Shown: positions 11,430 through 26,273 of the stretch, in pieces
Numbering within the stretch: position 1 is the stretch's first letter
Layout of the letters: each line of letters opens with the position of its first letter
Source of the DNA: Diphasiastrum complanatum
Lineage: Eukaryota; Streptophyta; Lycopodiopsida; Lycopodiales; Lycopodiaceae
DNA: 62,000 nucleotides
NCBI GenBank assembly: GCA_029204225.1
Contig: CM055097.1
Coordinates: 5,713,653 to 5,775,652 of the forward strand
Direction: 5' to 3'
The notes under the pieces: model-generated
What the model was told of the DNA's origin: nothing
Databases searched by the model: none
What the model saw: only the letters and a program-made list of their open reading frames with translations
Program-made: the position numbers and the translations under genes

Positions 11430-11985
11430 CTAGCTAGCGTTGTATAGAGCAACTACATTCATGTGAAACAGTTTCCTGTGCCATATAATATCATCGTTGA
11501 TCAGTGAGCTTGCTCTGAAGGTACTCGATCCTGAGGTGATACAAGTTTCCCTTTCGCTTTCCTGTGGTGACAAGCTGAGTGGTTGCGGATTCAACCACTT
11601 CATAGGTATCGCCTCCAAAGGTGATTGTTAGTCCTGCATCTACCATCTTAGCAATAGATAGTAGGTCCTTCTGAAGAGTGGGCACATATAGAGTGTCATC
11701 AAGCCTTCTATCTCTTCCTTTGGTGCTTAACCACAATGCTCCAGTTCCATTGACTTTGTGTTTGGAACCATCTCCCAAGATTATATATCTGGAAGATTCT
11801 GATTCTTGATAATCAGTGATCATGTGTCTTCTTGCCACAAAGTGTGATGTCGCACCTGAATCAAGAATTATTTCTTGTGTATCTAAAGTTGATGTCGCAC
11901 AGACATCAGCACACAAGTAAGCTGCTAGGTTCTTGCCGTTGTTGGCTCTGTCTTTGGCCATCTTGGAGGACTCGGGTTCCTCCAT
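11430..11985 (-). pseudogene. Copia protease and GAG-pre-integrase (element A)
   Basis: The minus strand encodes a retroviral-type aspartic protease with ILDSGATSHF, so the catalytic Asp-Ser-Gly is intact. Next come the LYVPTLQKDLLSIAKM block and the LYHLR block leading into GAG-pre-integrase. At least one frameshift lies near 11500-11620, where two overlapping frames share the signal, and a stop near 11430 separates it from the integrase. The protease would cleave the Gag-Pol polyprotein within the particle. Confidence 0.88.
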
Positions 11986-12092
11986 GTAGGATGAGTTATT
12001 GTCGCTCTCCCGTCTACTCTGAGCTTTCTTGTTTCTGGGATTTTGTTATTAGTCAACGGCTGCGTGACCCCTTTTGTGACAGTGGATGCACT

Positions 12093-12910
12093 CTATCTTT
12101 GGATTGAGCCAACAATTATCAACAGTGTGGCCTTCTTGTATGCATCTCGTGCAGGTCTTCTTCTCACCATTCTGATGTCTCGGTTTATTTCTGCTCTTCC
12201 ATTTGTTTTCTTTGGCTCCCTCTGACTGCTGCTTTTGATCTTGTCTTTGGTGTGACTCCCTGTTAGGCTTGCATTTTTCTTCTGCTTCTCTTTGTTGCTG
12301 TAGAGAGCTTGATCAAAATTATCCTTGTCATCAAGGTGTTCATGGGCTTCCACCTCTTCTTTGATTTCAATTACAGCCTTCTCAAGTGTCATCTGTGGAT
12401 CTTTAGCAAGCAATGTTCAGGTCATCTGAAACGATCTTGCTAGAGCTCGCAGCAAGTATGTAAGCTGCTTTTCTGCTGAGACTGCATTCTCTGTTCCGGG
12501 TGAAAGGAACGGGTCCTTCATTCTTCTGATGAAGGAGGTGAGGTCTTTACTATCCCATCTCATATTGGTCAGTTGATCTTCAAAAAGCATAATTTGGCTT
12601 CGTGATTTCATTTGAAATCTGGTCAACAAAGTATTCCACATTTCTCTTGCATTGGAGAGTGTGGCTAGATCAAGTGTCAAGCTGTCTTCGATGGAGGAAG
12701 ATAGGACGGCTACTGCTTTGTCATTTCTTTCTCTCCATTCTTGTAGCTCTTTGCTAGTGGTTGTGGGCATCTCTTCTGTGCCATCAACCCGGGCCATAGA
12801 CCTTCTCATTTCAGTATGAGAGAAGTCTTTACCTTCCATGCAAAGAAGTTTGATCCCGAGGAGTCAAGAATCGTGCAAATCTTTGATTGAATGCTACTAA
12901 TGGATGCCAT
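12093..12910 (-). pseudogene. Copia gag (UBN2-type) of element A
   Basis: Gag appears to start at an ATG at 12910-12908 (MASISSIQSK...), then shifts frame near 12840. The main body (12839-12417) shows the typical gag helices: LTLDLATLSNAREMWNTL and KDLTSFIRRMKD. A TGA or frame change near 12415 precedes the charged C-terminal part (12413-12093), which leads to a degenerate zinc knuckle. Gag builds the particle and packages RNA. The gene is broken by at least two shifts and a stop. Confidence 0.85.
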
Positions 12911-12951
12911 AGCCTGAAGGAATCAAGCACTGCTCTGATAGGGCTTTTCGG

Positions 12952-12963
12952 GCTCTGATACCA
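12952..12963 (-). other. Primer-binding site of element A (Met-tRNA type)
   Basis: The minus strand reads TGGTATCAGAGC, complementary to the 3' end of initiator Met-tRNA as in most plant copia elements. Two partial copies lie at 12932-12941 and 12982-12993, so the site sits in a short tandem cluster. Confidence 0.85.
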
Positions 12964-12994
12964 CTGATAGGAACTATTGGCGCTCTGACTCCAT

Positions 12995-13574
12995 TGATGG
13001 GGGTTTGCAACGTTCCTGGAGATGAAGGCCGAATAGAGCCGACTTGGCAGGAGTAGCTATTGCGACTCACAATTCTCTTCCAAGCCCCAGATCGCTACTG
13101 ACGATCTGTTGTAAAATTAAACCTGTAAACAACAGATAATGTTGAGTAAAACAACAACGGAAATATATCTACTGCTAGCCTGTCTTAAAACATTACAGAT
13201 CATACACATTACAGAAACAGAGTATTACGAAAATCGCTTCTATTGCCAAAACTGAATTTACAATGATTTTTTTGAGCGTTGTCTGTTTCCCATATCAGCG
13301 CATTGGCGCAAGAGAGGTGTGTCCTCTCACGAGTAATATGACTAGCTACTGCTAATCTGTGAGCTCACTCTTGAGCTATATCAAACTCTTACAATTCTGT
13401 CTGTTTTGTATCCGTGATCTCTCCTTTTATCTCTCTCTCTCATGGGCTCTGTTACGTACATATATCACTTTATTCGCTTTGCAAACCTCCGTGGAATGTA
13501 AATGTCGCATACTAACTGTATTTGCTAGTGGTAGCAAAAAAATGCCTTGCTATGATAAAAGACCCCACTTAACA
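12995..13574 (-). repeat. 5' LTR of element A
   Basis: The LTR ends next to a PBS-like sequence at 12982-12993 and aligns over about 440 bases with 24210-24656 on the opposite strand (roughly 85 percent by eye). The outer end at about 13574 (TGTTAAG on the minus strand) is inferred only from the TG rule. It contains a short (GA)n tract that is hugely expanded in the 24-kb copy. Confidence 0.7.
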
Positions 13575-14917
13575 GAAAAAGTTTTTTTTTAAAAATGGTG
13601 GGAAAGTGGTGAATCTTTCAATGGCCAAGATCTATGCACATTATGGACAGTCAATTTAACGGTAAGCAGCATTTTGCACTTAGTAAACCTAAGTGTCCTC
13701 TGGTTCTATAAAGAGGGAATTCACACAACCCTATTCACTTTCCCTCATGTTGTCTTGCTCTCTCTCTCTCTCTCTCTCTCCCTCATTCTTGCTTTGCTAG
13801 TGCTCTATCGTATGATGATTGTGATTGAAGAGGACGTTCGTGGATGCTATTGGAAGAACAATCATATTGCAAACAAAGGTGAGAGCGTTTTGAATGGTAG
13901 CTCACTGATAAGGAAGCATGCATGCTAAAGATAAATGCTCACAAGATGTTGTGATTATCGTTGTGTAATAGCAAGGTTCGACTGGCATATTGGGATTGGA
14001 TATTACTACAAGCAATCGCTGTCCCAGCGGGCAAACGTGGGCAACTTTTAAGATATTTTTTCAACCTTTGTGGCTTATGAAAAGCGCTGGACAGCAAACC
14101 AATTGTTGAGTATCTTTATCAACGTTTTTGAAAAGTGGTTGATCACTGGTCAGCGACCTCTATGAAGCGGATCTGCTGGCCAGCGCTGGTTTTATGTGTA
14201 TTAACGCTTAAACTACAGCGATCTACCAGCTGCTCGTTGTATGAGCAATGTTGCTTGCATTTTTCAATGTGTAATGCATTCAAAAATGCGATGGACAGTT
14301 GTCTTTCCAGTTGGTTTCTGGAATTACCAGAAACTATTGCATGAATATGGTTGATAAGAATGCTCTTACTATATTCCATTGGCTATAATCTGTACGTAGT
14401 ATTGCTACATACTATTGCTCTGTTGGTTTGATAAAGAGGATGATGAGATCTGTCTCTGATAAACTAGTATTATGATGGCTATGATTACCGATAATGAAGT
14501 AGTAAAAAAGTGGTGGGATGTGCTAATATGCTCGTGAGTAATAGTGATTGCCATTACTAATAATCTGTATATGGCTCAAAAGAATGAAAATCTATACGAT
14601 TAATCTACGTAGCTAGCTATTGATAATGATTCTGTCAGGCTCCCAGAATACCCTATACTTCATTCAATACTCTCGGGGTGAATGCCTTAGCACGTGGGTG
14701 ATTCGTTTAAGCAGCTGAAGATGGATAGTTCACAAGAGATGACTTCAACTCTCATTCAAGTATGACGCTTTACAGAATATCACCAATACGGTGGGCGACC
14801 TAATTTGGTTAGACTGATATGTAGGTAAAATAGCTGCTAATTTAAACCAGCCATGATAAAGTTTATAGCAACATCATTGATATTACATTGTGCGGGATTT
14901 TTATGCAAAGCAACAAG
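13575..14917. other. Noncoding stretch with a CT tract
   Basis: No gene is supported. A CTATAAAGAG sequence near 13706 is followed about 45 bases later by a (CT)n tract at 13757-13784. That arrangement resembles plant core promoters or an LTR, but no transcript unit can be traced from it. Confidence 0.4.
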
Positions 14918-15373
14918 CTAACAAGTCTGAATCTCGGCATCAATCAAGTGGGCAAGCATAATCCAGAGTTCAATGGAGATAGGAGCAAGAAAGTTAACTA
15001 TGGATAACCTCCAAAGTTTAAAGGTAGTCTTAGTTGCTTTGAATTCAATGGTACGACTAGAGACTATAGGGACTTGACAATTCTTGGCTTGGCAAAAATC
15101 AAAGAAAGATTGACTGTCAGCATCACAAATTTTTCGAGAAAACATTTCTAATTGAGAAATACTTCCTTCATCAAAGCCCTCAACAAAGACTAAATGGTGT
15201 GAAGAAAGAGACGGATCAACAATAGAGGAAAGTACCTTTGAAGTGACGCCGTTTTTTTTTTCAAGACAAGTAAAAATCTTACGTATGTAAGAGTGGCAAA
15301 GAAAACTTACCTCTTCAACATTATCAAGATAACTGGGAAAAATTGATAAATATATTTTCAACAAAAAGGTCAC
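14918..15373 (-). CDS. Unrecognised 151-codon frame
   Basis: This frame is longer than chance neighbours and has a reasonable amino-acid mix, with segments such as VTSKVLSSIVDPSLSSHHLV and FFDFCQAKNCQVPIV. I recognise no family. It could be a fragment of a decayed host gene or transposon gene, or chance. No partner exon was identified nearby. Confidence 0.22.
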   Translation of the reverse strand: MTFLLKIYLSIFPSYLDNVEEVSFLCHSYIRKIFTCLEKKNGVTSKVLSSIVDPSLSSHHLVFVEGFDEGSISQLEMFSRKICDADSQSFFDFCQAKNCQVPIVSSRTIEFKATKTTFKLWRLSIVNFLAPISIELWIMLAHLIDAEIQTC

Positions 15374-15712
15374 CAGATTTTATTTTTTAACATATTCCAT
15401 ATAGACTTTAACCCAATCCAAGGTGCTCATAAGATCAACAATGCATAGATTCTATCATCTGGACCAGCAGTGTCGCAAGTTGCTCTATCGATAATGGTGA
15501 TGAAATTGTAGATATCCATAAAATCTCATACAACATATAATATGTATGAAGGGGTTAGGTGGAGAAAGGGATTCACTATAACCAAGCATAACAGCATCAA
15601 AAAAACATCTTGAGCATTGAACCATAAAAACAAACCTAAGTTAGCTATAAAACTGGAATAAAGGCAAAGATTTGGTACTACTCCGGCCAAAAGGTAGTCG
15701 GGTTCATATCAC

Positions 15713-15837
<125 letters not shown>

Positions 15838-16779
15838 TTTCACTTAGTCCCTCTTGACAAAGCAAGACTAAACCTTTTGAATCCTTTCAGCTTATAGCAT
15901 AACAAGTTAAAAAAAAACTGTATAAAAACTTACAATATACATAGTACCATAAAGCAAAGCAAGTTTTAGAAAACTCAACTATTACCTACCACCATCCCAC
16001 AAAACAAAACCGCACGAGTTAGTTCAGTGAGGAAGATAGGTATTAGAGCGGAAGAGCACCAGTTGTTATCCATGTTCAAAGCAAGATTCACTACCAGCTT
16101 AACTGAAATGTATCATAATCAGTCCAATCTTCCCTACCATTATCTTACGATATTGTAGGTCATCATCGTATCAAGGCATCCACCATATTGATCAATTTTA
16201 GACAAATAATCCTATCATTACAATACAATCATCTAACATCATCCTATGAAGCAACCATAAACTTTCACTAAAATGGAAAAGGTCTGGTACGGTCATAGAA
16301 GTCGACCATACTGAACCAATTGGTACCAATAACGAATTTGGTAGCCAATGGACTCTATGAAGCAATGCTTGGGTAAATCCATGTCATTCGAGCTAACCTG
16401 GACAAATCCATGTCATTCAAGTTTACCAAACCCAAGACCGATTCAAACTATATAGATGCACAACCTTGCAAACCATTATGCTTACTATAGTCCAGTAACA
16501 TGTCTTTTTGTAACAAGTAGGATGTGGTCATCCTCGTCAGTATCAAGGTAAATCCATACCATCTTGACTCGTAAGACTATCAAGTTGTCTTGTATGAGCG
16601 TGAAACAGTTTGAGAATATTCATGTTTTCCATACCCACAAACAACTCATCTTACTTGTAATCAAGTGTGGAAACAACTTACTCTTCCAAATGACCTCAAT
16701 GCCAAAGAAAAAAGTCCATCCACATCATGTTTGTCGATTAAGCAACTCTTTTTGAGTCTACCAGTTGCAAGCAAACTTC

Positions 16780-19620
16780 GAAGATTGATTGAGGACAAGT
16801 CAAGTCCACAATTTGGTGGATGAGTTACCGAAAGAGTACAATGGCAGCTACATGTTTGAATTTCCACCTTCAAGACTATTAGGAATGGAGGGAATGCAGA
16901 GATTTTATGACTGCCACAATTGGGTTAGATACACTACCTCTACCATGCAGTGCTTTCCAGGTGTAGTACGTGTGTCTTCTTGTCCAAGATCGTTTGAATG
17001 TCAAAATAACAACTGCAATTACTAGCAATCATCCAAGAAGAAAAATTCACAATATTTTAATGGGACATTGAGAACAAGTTGTCCGATTGGCCTAGTTCCA
17101 ACTGGAATGGGAAGTTTGAGGTGCCACCATTGCAATCATCTTGTTTGTTGTATCAAGCATTGTTCTGCTAAGATTTATTACTGCATTCCAACTGATATTC
17201 GATACACAAGGATGGTCATACATGTGGGCTATCATGAGCATCCAGTTGGTACAGGCATGTCATACACAAACATGCAGAGGATGGAAACTATAAACAAAAA
17301 AGGCCTCCGAAAATAAAGCACATCACCCAAAAGCAATTTAGGAGTTAACGAAGGAGCTTATTTCAAAGAATTTGCTCTCGATTTCTTCTACAAACTCGAG
17401 CATTGATCCAGGCAAGCTAGATGAATTGCTGGTGACCTTGGAGCCAACTATGAACAATCAAAGGTTTGTTAAGTTTTTTGTTGAGTCTACCATTTTACAG
17501 TTGAAGCAATTATTTTTTATCAGTTGTTTCATGTCATTGGCAGTAATGAAAGGTCTTCAACTACTTTTTTTTCAGACTAAAGAAATGGATAACAATGGCA
17601 AGGAAAGAGTTGCAGCCAATAGACATATCCCATGAGATCACTTCCTTTCTATACTTGAAAGAACATTGTGCATATCAATTTCTTCATGGGTCAAAGTTTC
17701 TAGGACAATTGCACGATTCAAGTGACAGATGTCACGTTTTTAAGATGTCGAATTGTTGAAGAGAATGCAACCAGGAAATGATATGGAAAGATCACGGTGT
17801 TGCTTTGATCATGTTCATCGGATAAAGGATGGGTCACAATGGTTGCACGTGTCTATGACATAAGGTATGACACTGATGATGTGTTTTTATTTTTGAGAAT
17901 TAACATGGTAGAAAATGTGCTTACAAATTTTCAATTTGCTTTGAAACAGGAACTAGTCAATGCAAACTATTGCTATATGTGATATGAAGGTGGAAGATGT
18001 TCAAGCACAAGTGTTATTCTGGAGATTGTTGAATCGTGTAATGTCACAACACTTGCAAGAAGCAGTTACATTTCGTGGTTTCATGGTAGATGAAGCTAAA
18101 TCCTACTAGAATGCCGTAAGAATTGTTTACGATGAAGGGGCGGATACACCAATGGTTGGAAAGGAAAGATCATGTTTGTTTCATTTTATGGATAGTGTCA
18201 ACAAGCATACATCTAAGTATACAAAAAATTGTCTAGGGATACTCATGTTGCCATGTGCTTGCAATGGCGAGATGCACCTAATACTGTTTCTGCAAAGAAA
18301 TTGCATAAAGAGATAATTACATGGTGGAAAATTGAAAATGCATATGAAAACTGTCTTCCTGAACTTGAGAGCTAGTTGGCTTGGTGGAGGAATCGGATAC
18401 ATCGATGGGAAAAGTTTATTGTGACGATATGTATTGCCAAACAAATATGTTGCAGTCCACGACATTTCTATTCTTCATTCATTTTCTTGGCATGGATTTT
18501 AATTATTGTGAATTGCAAATGATGGACGATCATGATGCAGTGGAAATATCTACCACGAATTTATTAGAAGTAGTTCATTGTGTGTGGCAGAGGATAGATA
18601 AGTATGATTCAAAGTATGAAGCTGCGGTGGGTGATCTTGCAAATGCAATATTACAAAGTGCACGCGAAAAATCTTTTCTGGCAGGTCAATACATTGGTCA
18701 GGGACGGACTCTGCAGAATCCGTTGGATAGAGTTTGATCTGGTAAGAGAGCTTCGATTGTAGGTGCCTCATTTTCCGAAACAGTGAATCAACATATTAAG
18801 AAGAAAAAGGCCAGTAAAAGAGTGGAATGTTCAGAATGAGAATGTTTCACATCGTCCAGATATTGAGTACATGTAAACACAACCTGTGAAGAAGACAAGA
18901 CCTACATCCGCTCGCCATGAACCAACTCCAAAAGTAACGATAAACAATATGGGTGGTCCTGCGGTGCAGTTGAGTACCGAAGTGCACAAAAGAGATCTTA
19001 ACGACAGCTGGTGAGAAATTCGATGTACAAAAGTGGGAAGCCAGATCAGATGTCAAGGCATGAAAGCAGTTGGCAGAGGCCAATGTAACAATCTAATAAA
19101 GTCCAGGGTAGCACCAAGTTTTTTTGGTAGAAAAAAGTATGACAAAGGATTCAAGAATCAATTCATGTGGTTTTGCACACAAGATGTGACCTGCACATGG
19201 AAAGTCAATCCCAATATCATTATTTCTCCACCTATGATGATCAGTGTTTGGCATGTGCAAAAAGGTGTACATCTCTTGCAATCCAAAGTAGATGAGCTCA
19301 ACAAAGGTGGTTACATCAGCAAAAACCTCCTCTCATACAGCCAATGAGCCCTGTCACACAATAGCAGGGATGTCCGGACCAGACCTAGCATTTGATGGTA
19401 ATCCCACACTTGCAGGAAATGAAATGAGACGTAGATCATGTGTATCCAAACTTGTGAGAGACAGAATGGAAAAAGGTATGTCCTTGAATGGAAATCTGAA
19501 GATGGTGAAGAAAGTCCCAATGGAGCAGAAAGAAATTTATGTGGTCGAGAGTTATGATACCAAGAAAGTACATTCCATGCAAGCATTGTCTACTTACGCA
19601 TGAAGGGGCTAGATCCAACA
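16780..19620 (+). pseudogene. Decayed DNA-transposase-like coding region
   Basis: Many plus-strand open pieces with consistent codon texture are separated by stops. One segment at 17068-17316 has a Cys/His cluster (CHHCNHLVCCIKHC) followed by an IYYCIPTD block and HVGYHEHP, suggesting a zinc-binding DNA-recognition domain. A helical tail at 18530-18737 contains DKYDSKYEAAVGDLANAI. Further basic pieces extend to 19603. The layout (zinc domain, long body, helical tail) would suit a MULE- or FAR1-type transposase, but I cannot place a DDE triad. No terminal inverted repeats were found. It could instead be a decayed host gene. Confidence 0.35.
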
Positions 19621-19815
19621 GAAAATATGTTTATACACCAACCAACTATCAGCTTTTAGGATCTATTTCATATATTTGCGATTAAGTCAATCAGTTAGCC
19701 ATTTTTTGGTCCTTCAGATAACCGTAGAGGTTCATGGTAGTTAAATAGAAAAGAAGCAATTGAAAGTACTAAGATGTGGGGGGTTGTGTTCACGTATGTG
19801 ACATATTACTCAGTC

Positions 19816-20240
19816 TGGATTTTGCTAGAATACCAGTGAGCTATGCATAGTATATATATATATATAGAAAATTGTATTCCATTGAGCAGCATTGTTTCAG
19901 ATGTCATAAACTTTATGTATAATTTTAATTTGGTGTAATGATATTTAATATCCTTTATAATATGCTTGGATTTTGCTAGAATACTAGTGAGCTATGTGTA
20001 GTATATATATATAGAAACTTGTATTTTCAGATATCATAAACTTTAAGTATATCTTTAATTTGGTGTTATGATGTTTAATGTACTTTAAATTATTATGGAC
20101 TTTGTTACAATACATTTGAGTAATGCATAGTAAATATACATAGAATTTTGTATTTGGTCCGATTTTGTATTTTGTATTCAGAATTCATAAACTTTATGTA
20201 GATCTGTAAATTGCTATCATTATGTTTAAAGTGCTTGTAT
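19816..20240 (+). repeat. Three degenerate tandem units, 130-150 bp
   Basis: Units begin near 19816, 19967 and 20096. Each starts with TGGATTTTGCTAGAATAC or a diverged form, then AGTGAGCTATG, a TATATA run, TTGTATT, TCATAAACTTTA and TTTAATTTGGTGT. The third is the most diverged. The array sits about 120 bases left of the copia breakpoint at 20358. Confidence 0.7.
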
Positions 20241-20473
20241 TTAATTTCCTCTACATGTACATTTTTTTTTCTATTTAATATTGGTAATCAAAATCAAAAA
20301 ATGTAGTAAGAAAAAACTTGCAAAAATTACTAAAATTTACTGGCAAAATGGCCAACCCCAAAGGCTACTATGACCTGCCAGCGTCTATGGAGGGAGCAGA
20401 CCCTAAGCATCTGGAGCAAGGTGTTCAAATTCTAGATGGACAGAGTGACTGTTCAGACGACGAGTAGCAAGAC

Positions 20474-21700
20474 GTGCAACCTGTACCCAGGACACCGGCT
20501 ACTCAGCACAGTTCAGCAGTCAGCAAAGGCAAGAGACTTGACAAAGGCAAGGCCATCGACCTGACTGTAGACTCTTCAAGAAGATCCACGAGAGAAAGAA
20601 GAGCACCTATTAGATTTGTACCTAATAGTTCAGCCTCTATATCAGAGGATTTCTGTGGATTTGGAGGAGAACCTCAAACATATGAGGAAGCTATCAGTTG
20701 TCCAGATAAGGACAAGTGGATTAAAGTGATGGAAGACGAGATAAGTTCCATGGAGCAGAACAATGTCTGGAATCTGGAGCCATTACTAGTAGACAAGAAG
20801 ACTGTAAAATGCAAATGGGTTTTCAAATACAAGTATGGACTTGATGGCAACGTATCAAAGTACACGGTTAGATTGGTAGCAAGAGGTTTCTCTCAGAAGT
20901 ATGGTGTTGACTATACTAAAACCTTTTCTCCAGTCATGTAAGGCATTCGTCCTTACGCCTGCTATTTGCATATGCAGCAGCATACAGTCTCAAGATCCAC
21001 ATAGTGGATGAGAAGACCGCCTTCCTACACGGCCAGCTGAATGAGGAGGTCTATATGGACCAACCACCAGGATTCATTTGCTCATACTTTGTCAACTACG
21101 CCTACTGAATGCAAAGAAACATATACGGACTGAAGCAGTCTACCAGGTAGTGGTATAAGAATAAGGATCACACCCTCAAATCCTTAGGATTTCAACCATT
21201 GATGGCCGACTACAATGTCTATACAAAGGTCATAAATGGAGAAATCATAATCATTGTTGTCTACGTTGATGACACTTTGATTCTATCCAGCAGAGACGAC
21301 CTGATTTCTTAGGTGAAGCATGATATTTCACAACATTTTGAAATATCGGACCTAGGGGAAGCAAGATGCTCCTAGGATTGTAGATTGACAGAGATCTTGA
21401 CGAAGGGAAGCTATATCTTCACCAGTCAAGATACATCCAAAAAATCATTGATGATTTTCAAATGACAAACTGCAAGGGAGCTAACACACCAATGGTGTGT
21501 GGAACGATTCTGATGAAATAGGACTCCCCGCAGAAGAGCATGAAGCCATGCTGAACATGCCCTATAGGAGGCTGATCAGATCACTCATGTACTTGGCATA
21601 TAATACATGCCCTAACATTGCTTATCTAGTTTTTAAAATGAGCCAATTCAGCATTAATCTAGGCCCTATGCACTAGAAGATAGCCAAAAGAATTCTGCAA
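20474..21700 (+). pseudogene. Copia reverse transcriptase (element B)
   Basis: The first open part (20474-20941) carries CKWVFKYKYGLDGN and the GFSQKYGVDYTKTFSPV block. After a frameshift and stop at 20941 the match continues with IHIVDEKTAFLHGQ, the EEVYMDQPPGF block, IYGLKQSTR and the catalytic YVDD at 21262-21273. In-frame stops include TGA near 21105, TAG near 21149 (where RQWY is expected) and TAG near 21310. RT would copy element RNA into cDNA. The catalytic residues are still readable but the gene is dead. Confidence 0.9.
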
Positions 21701-21727
21701 TATCTTCAACAGACGAAGAATTATGGC

Positions 21728-22200
21728 TTGTGTTTCTCTCAATACGAAGGATTTCAGATCGAATCCTACAACGATGCAAGCTGGGCATCCTTGAAAGATG
21801 ACTATAAGAGTGTCTCAAGAGGATGCACAATAGCAGTCAGAGCAATTGTGATATGGGTTAGCAGGAAGCAGACCATAACTGCGCAATCATCTTGCGAAGT
21901 AGAGTATGTTGCAACAGCCAAGATGGCGAACGAGCTCATATGGCTCAAACAGTTCCTTGACAGACTGGGAGAGAACTCCAATGAGCCACTGCTACTGTTC
22001 ATGGATAATACATCCGCCATTCATCTAACGAAGGATCCAGTATTTCATTCCAGGATGAAACACATTGCTATCAAATATTATCTGATAAGAGATCTAGTTG
22101 AGAAAGACAGGCTGAAGATTGAGTTTATTTCAATGAAATAGACGGTGCCTGATATTTTCACAAAGCCTCTTGACAACGCAATTTTTGAGAAACAATGTGC
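21728..22200 (+). pseudogene. Copia RNase H (element B)
   Basis: Type I RNase H of the copia pol is visible: YNDASWASLKDD (first Asp), SSCEVEYVA (Glu), LFMDNTSAIHL (Asp) and HSRMKHIAIKYY. A TAG at 22139-22141 interrupts the closing motif, which continues TVPDIFTKPLD. RNase H removes the RNA strand after minus-strand synthesis. Confidence 0.9.
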
Positions 22201-22239
22201 AAGCCTAGAAATCAGAAAAATATCAGCTTTGAGAGGGAG

Positions 22240-24656
<2,417 letters not shown>

Positions 24657-25028
24657 TGCAACTAGATTGTTCTGATACCAGGCTGGGGCTGTTCCTTTCC
24701 GGACGGAGTCAGTATATTTCATCAAAAAGCCTTAGAGGGCTAATAACCTAGGACATTCCTTAGTTGGAGGAAGGAACTACTTTAGGTCATTTTCTCTCTC
24801 TAGAAGGATGAGCCTTAGAGGTTTGTTATGCAAGAGAACATAAGAATGGAGTGGATCAAACCCCACCACCAATAAACTTCAATGTCTTTTAGGAACCCTA
24901 ATCCTACAAGTTGGGAAGCCATAGTAGGAAGAAACCCTAAAAGACAACAAAGAGAGCCATCAACGAGCTGCTGTATGGTGTTACCCTTAATGGCTCTCTT
25001 TAGCTCTCCCCAAAGACCGTTTTGTACG

Positions 25029-25281
25029 AACCAAGGTGTGGAATTAAAATGGACAAGAAAACTCGGACATACGAGTAATAGCAGATGCATTTGCATTCAA
25101 GATCAGACACAACAAGAAAAATTATCTATATTGATCTTCCTCTGTTTTCTTCAAGCACTGCATGCAAATCCACGCAGTGCGTTGGCATGGGAGAAATACG
25201 GTTCTCTCACGAGTAATCGTCTCACTTTACTAGCAGATAGTTGGATCTCTATGGATCCTGATCACAGAGCTCGTCTCACAC
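25029..25281 (-). repeat. Partial 3' LTR of element C
   Basis: About 253 bases match 28987-29241 in the same orientation, with few differences by eye. The portion matching 28788-28986 is absent to the left of 25029, so the terminus of the element was lost. Confidence 0.85.
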
Positions 25282-25529
25282 GCAGGCGGACTTGTTGTTT
25301 GTATTTCATCTTGATTGCTTACTAGCATCAGACTACTACGTTACACTGTATGTGTATTCTGTTGATCTATATGTCAAGTATCATCCAGTAAGTATGGTCG
25401 CTCTATGTAAATATGAAATTAGAGTGATTAAGCGTCTAGAACTAATCAAGGAATTACAAGAGTGGCAGATTAGCCATGACCTAAAATGTATCTGCTAACA
25501 TCATACCATCAGATCAGCTATCTGTACTT

Positions 25530-26273
25530 CTAGGTACTTGCATTCTTGCTGGTACTCTTTGGAGAGTGGAGGGCAGGAGAAGGTTTCGTTTCCGTCATTG
25601 GTTTTGTTTTGGCATAGTCAGGAAGTGAATTCGAGACATATCCTGGGGGTTGATCCATGTAGACCTCTTCGTCTGATTTGCCATGCAAGCAGGCTGTCTT
25701 CTCATCCACGATGTGGATTCTAAGGTCATAAGCTGCTGCATATGCAAGTAACAGACGTAGGGACAAATGTTTGACGACAGGAGAGAAGGTTTCAGAGTAG
25801 TCAATACCGTATCTCTGAGGAAAGCCTTTTGCTACTAGTCTTGCCTTGTATTTTGTCACATTTCCGTCTAGTCCGTATTTGAGCTTGAAGACCCATTTGC
25901 ATTTGATAGTCTTGTGCTTATGTGGTAATGGCTCCAACATCCATACCTGGTTCTTCCTCATGGACTCCATCTCTTCATTCATGGCTTGGATCCATATGTC
26001 CTTCTCTGGACCTTCAATTGCCTCCTCAAAGGTCTGTGGTTAGCCATTGAACCTGCAAAACTCTTCTGATGTGGAAGCTAAGCTGCCTGGCACATATCTT
26101 GCTGGCGCTCTTCGTGGTCTTGTCAACCTTCTGGGAGATCCTCCTGGAACAGCTATGCCTTTGCCCTTGTCTGCTCTGCTTGGTCTGGAACCATTTTGGT
26201 TTACAGGAACTGTGGCAGCAGGTTGCCTCTCGAATATTTCTTCGTCAGATTCGTCGCTCAAATGGGAGACGAC
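25530..26273 (-). pseudogene. Copia RT fragment and linker (element C)
   Basis: The linker (26261-26040) has the basic ADKGKGI region and ends in a stop before PQTFEEAI. The RT body (25982-25530) has CKWVFKLKYGLDGN, KGFPQRYGIDYSETFSPVV, RIHIVDEKTACLHGK and EEVYMDQPPGYV, then dissolves into unrelated sequence. The catalytic YVDD and the thumb are missing, so no polymerase could be made. Confidence 0.9.

Larger units (their letters stand above)
10596..13574 (-). mobile_element. Ty1/copia element A, 5' half only
   Basis: Read on the minus strand the order is 5' LTR (about 13574-12995), primer-binding site, gag, zinc-knuckle remnant, protease, integrase. The match to the related element at 25-29 kb stops abruptly in the integrase-RT linker at 10596. 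No RT, RNase H or 3' LTR follows on this side. The missing half appears to be the plus-strand piece starting at 20358. Confidence 0.9.
20358..22239 (+). mobile_element. Ty1/copia element B, 3' half only
   Basis: The plus strand encodes the integrase-RT linker, reverse transcriptase and RNase H, ending in a polypurine tract (GAGAGGGAG at 22231-22239). Nothing upstream of the linker is present; the reading frame begins at KGYYDLPA, in phase with the end of element A. The downstream LTR is not clearly recognisable at 22240. Confidence 0.9.

Noticed and set aside
13680-13930. TATA box plus CT tract as a promoter driving the 84-codon frame at 13674
   Set aside because: The frame starts before the TATA-like sequence and has no motif; no transcript unit can be supported.
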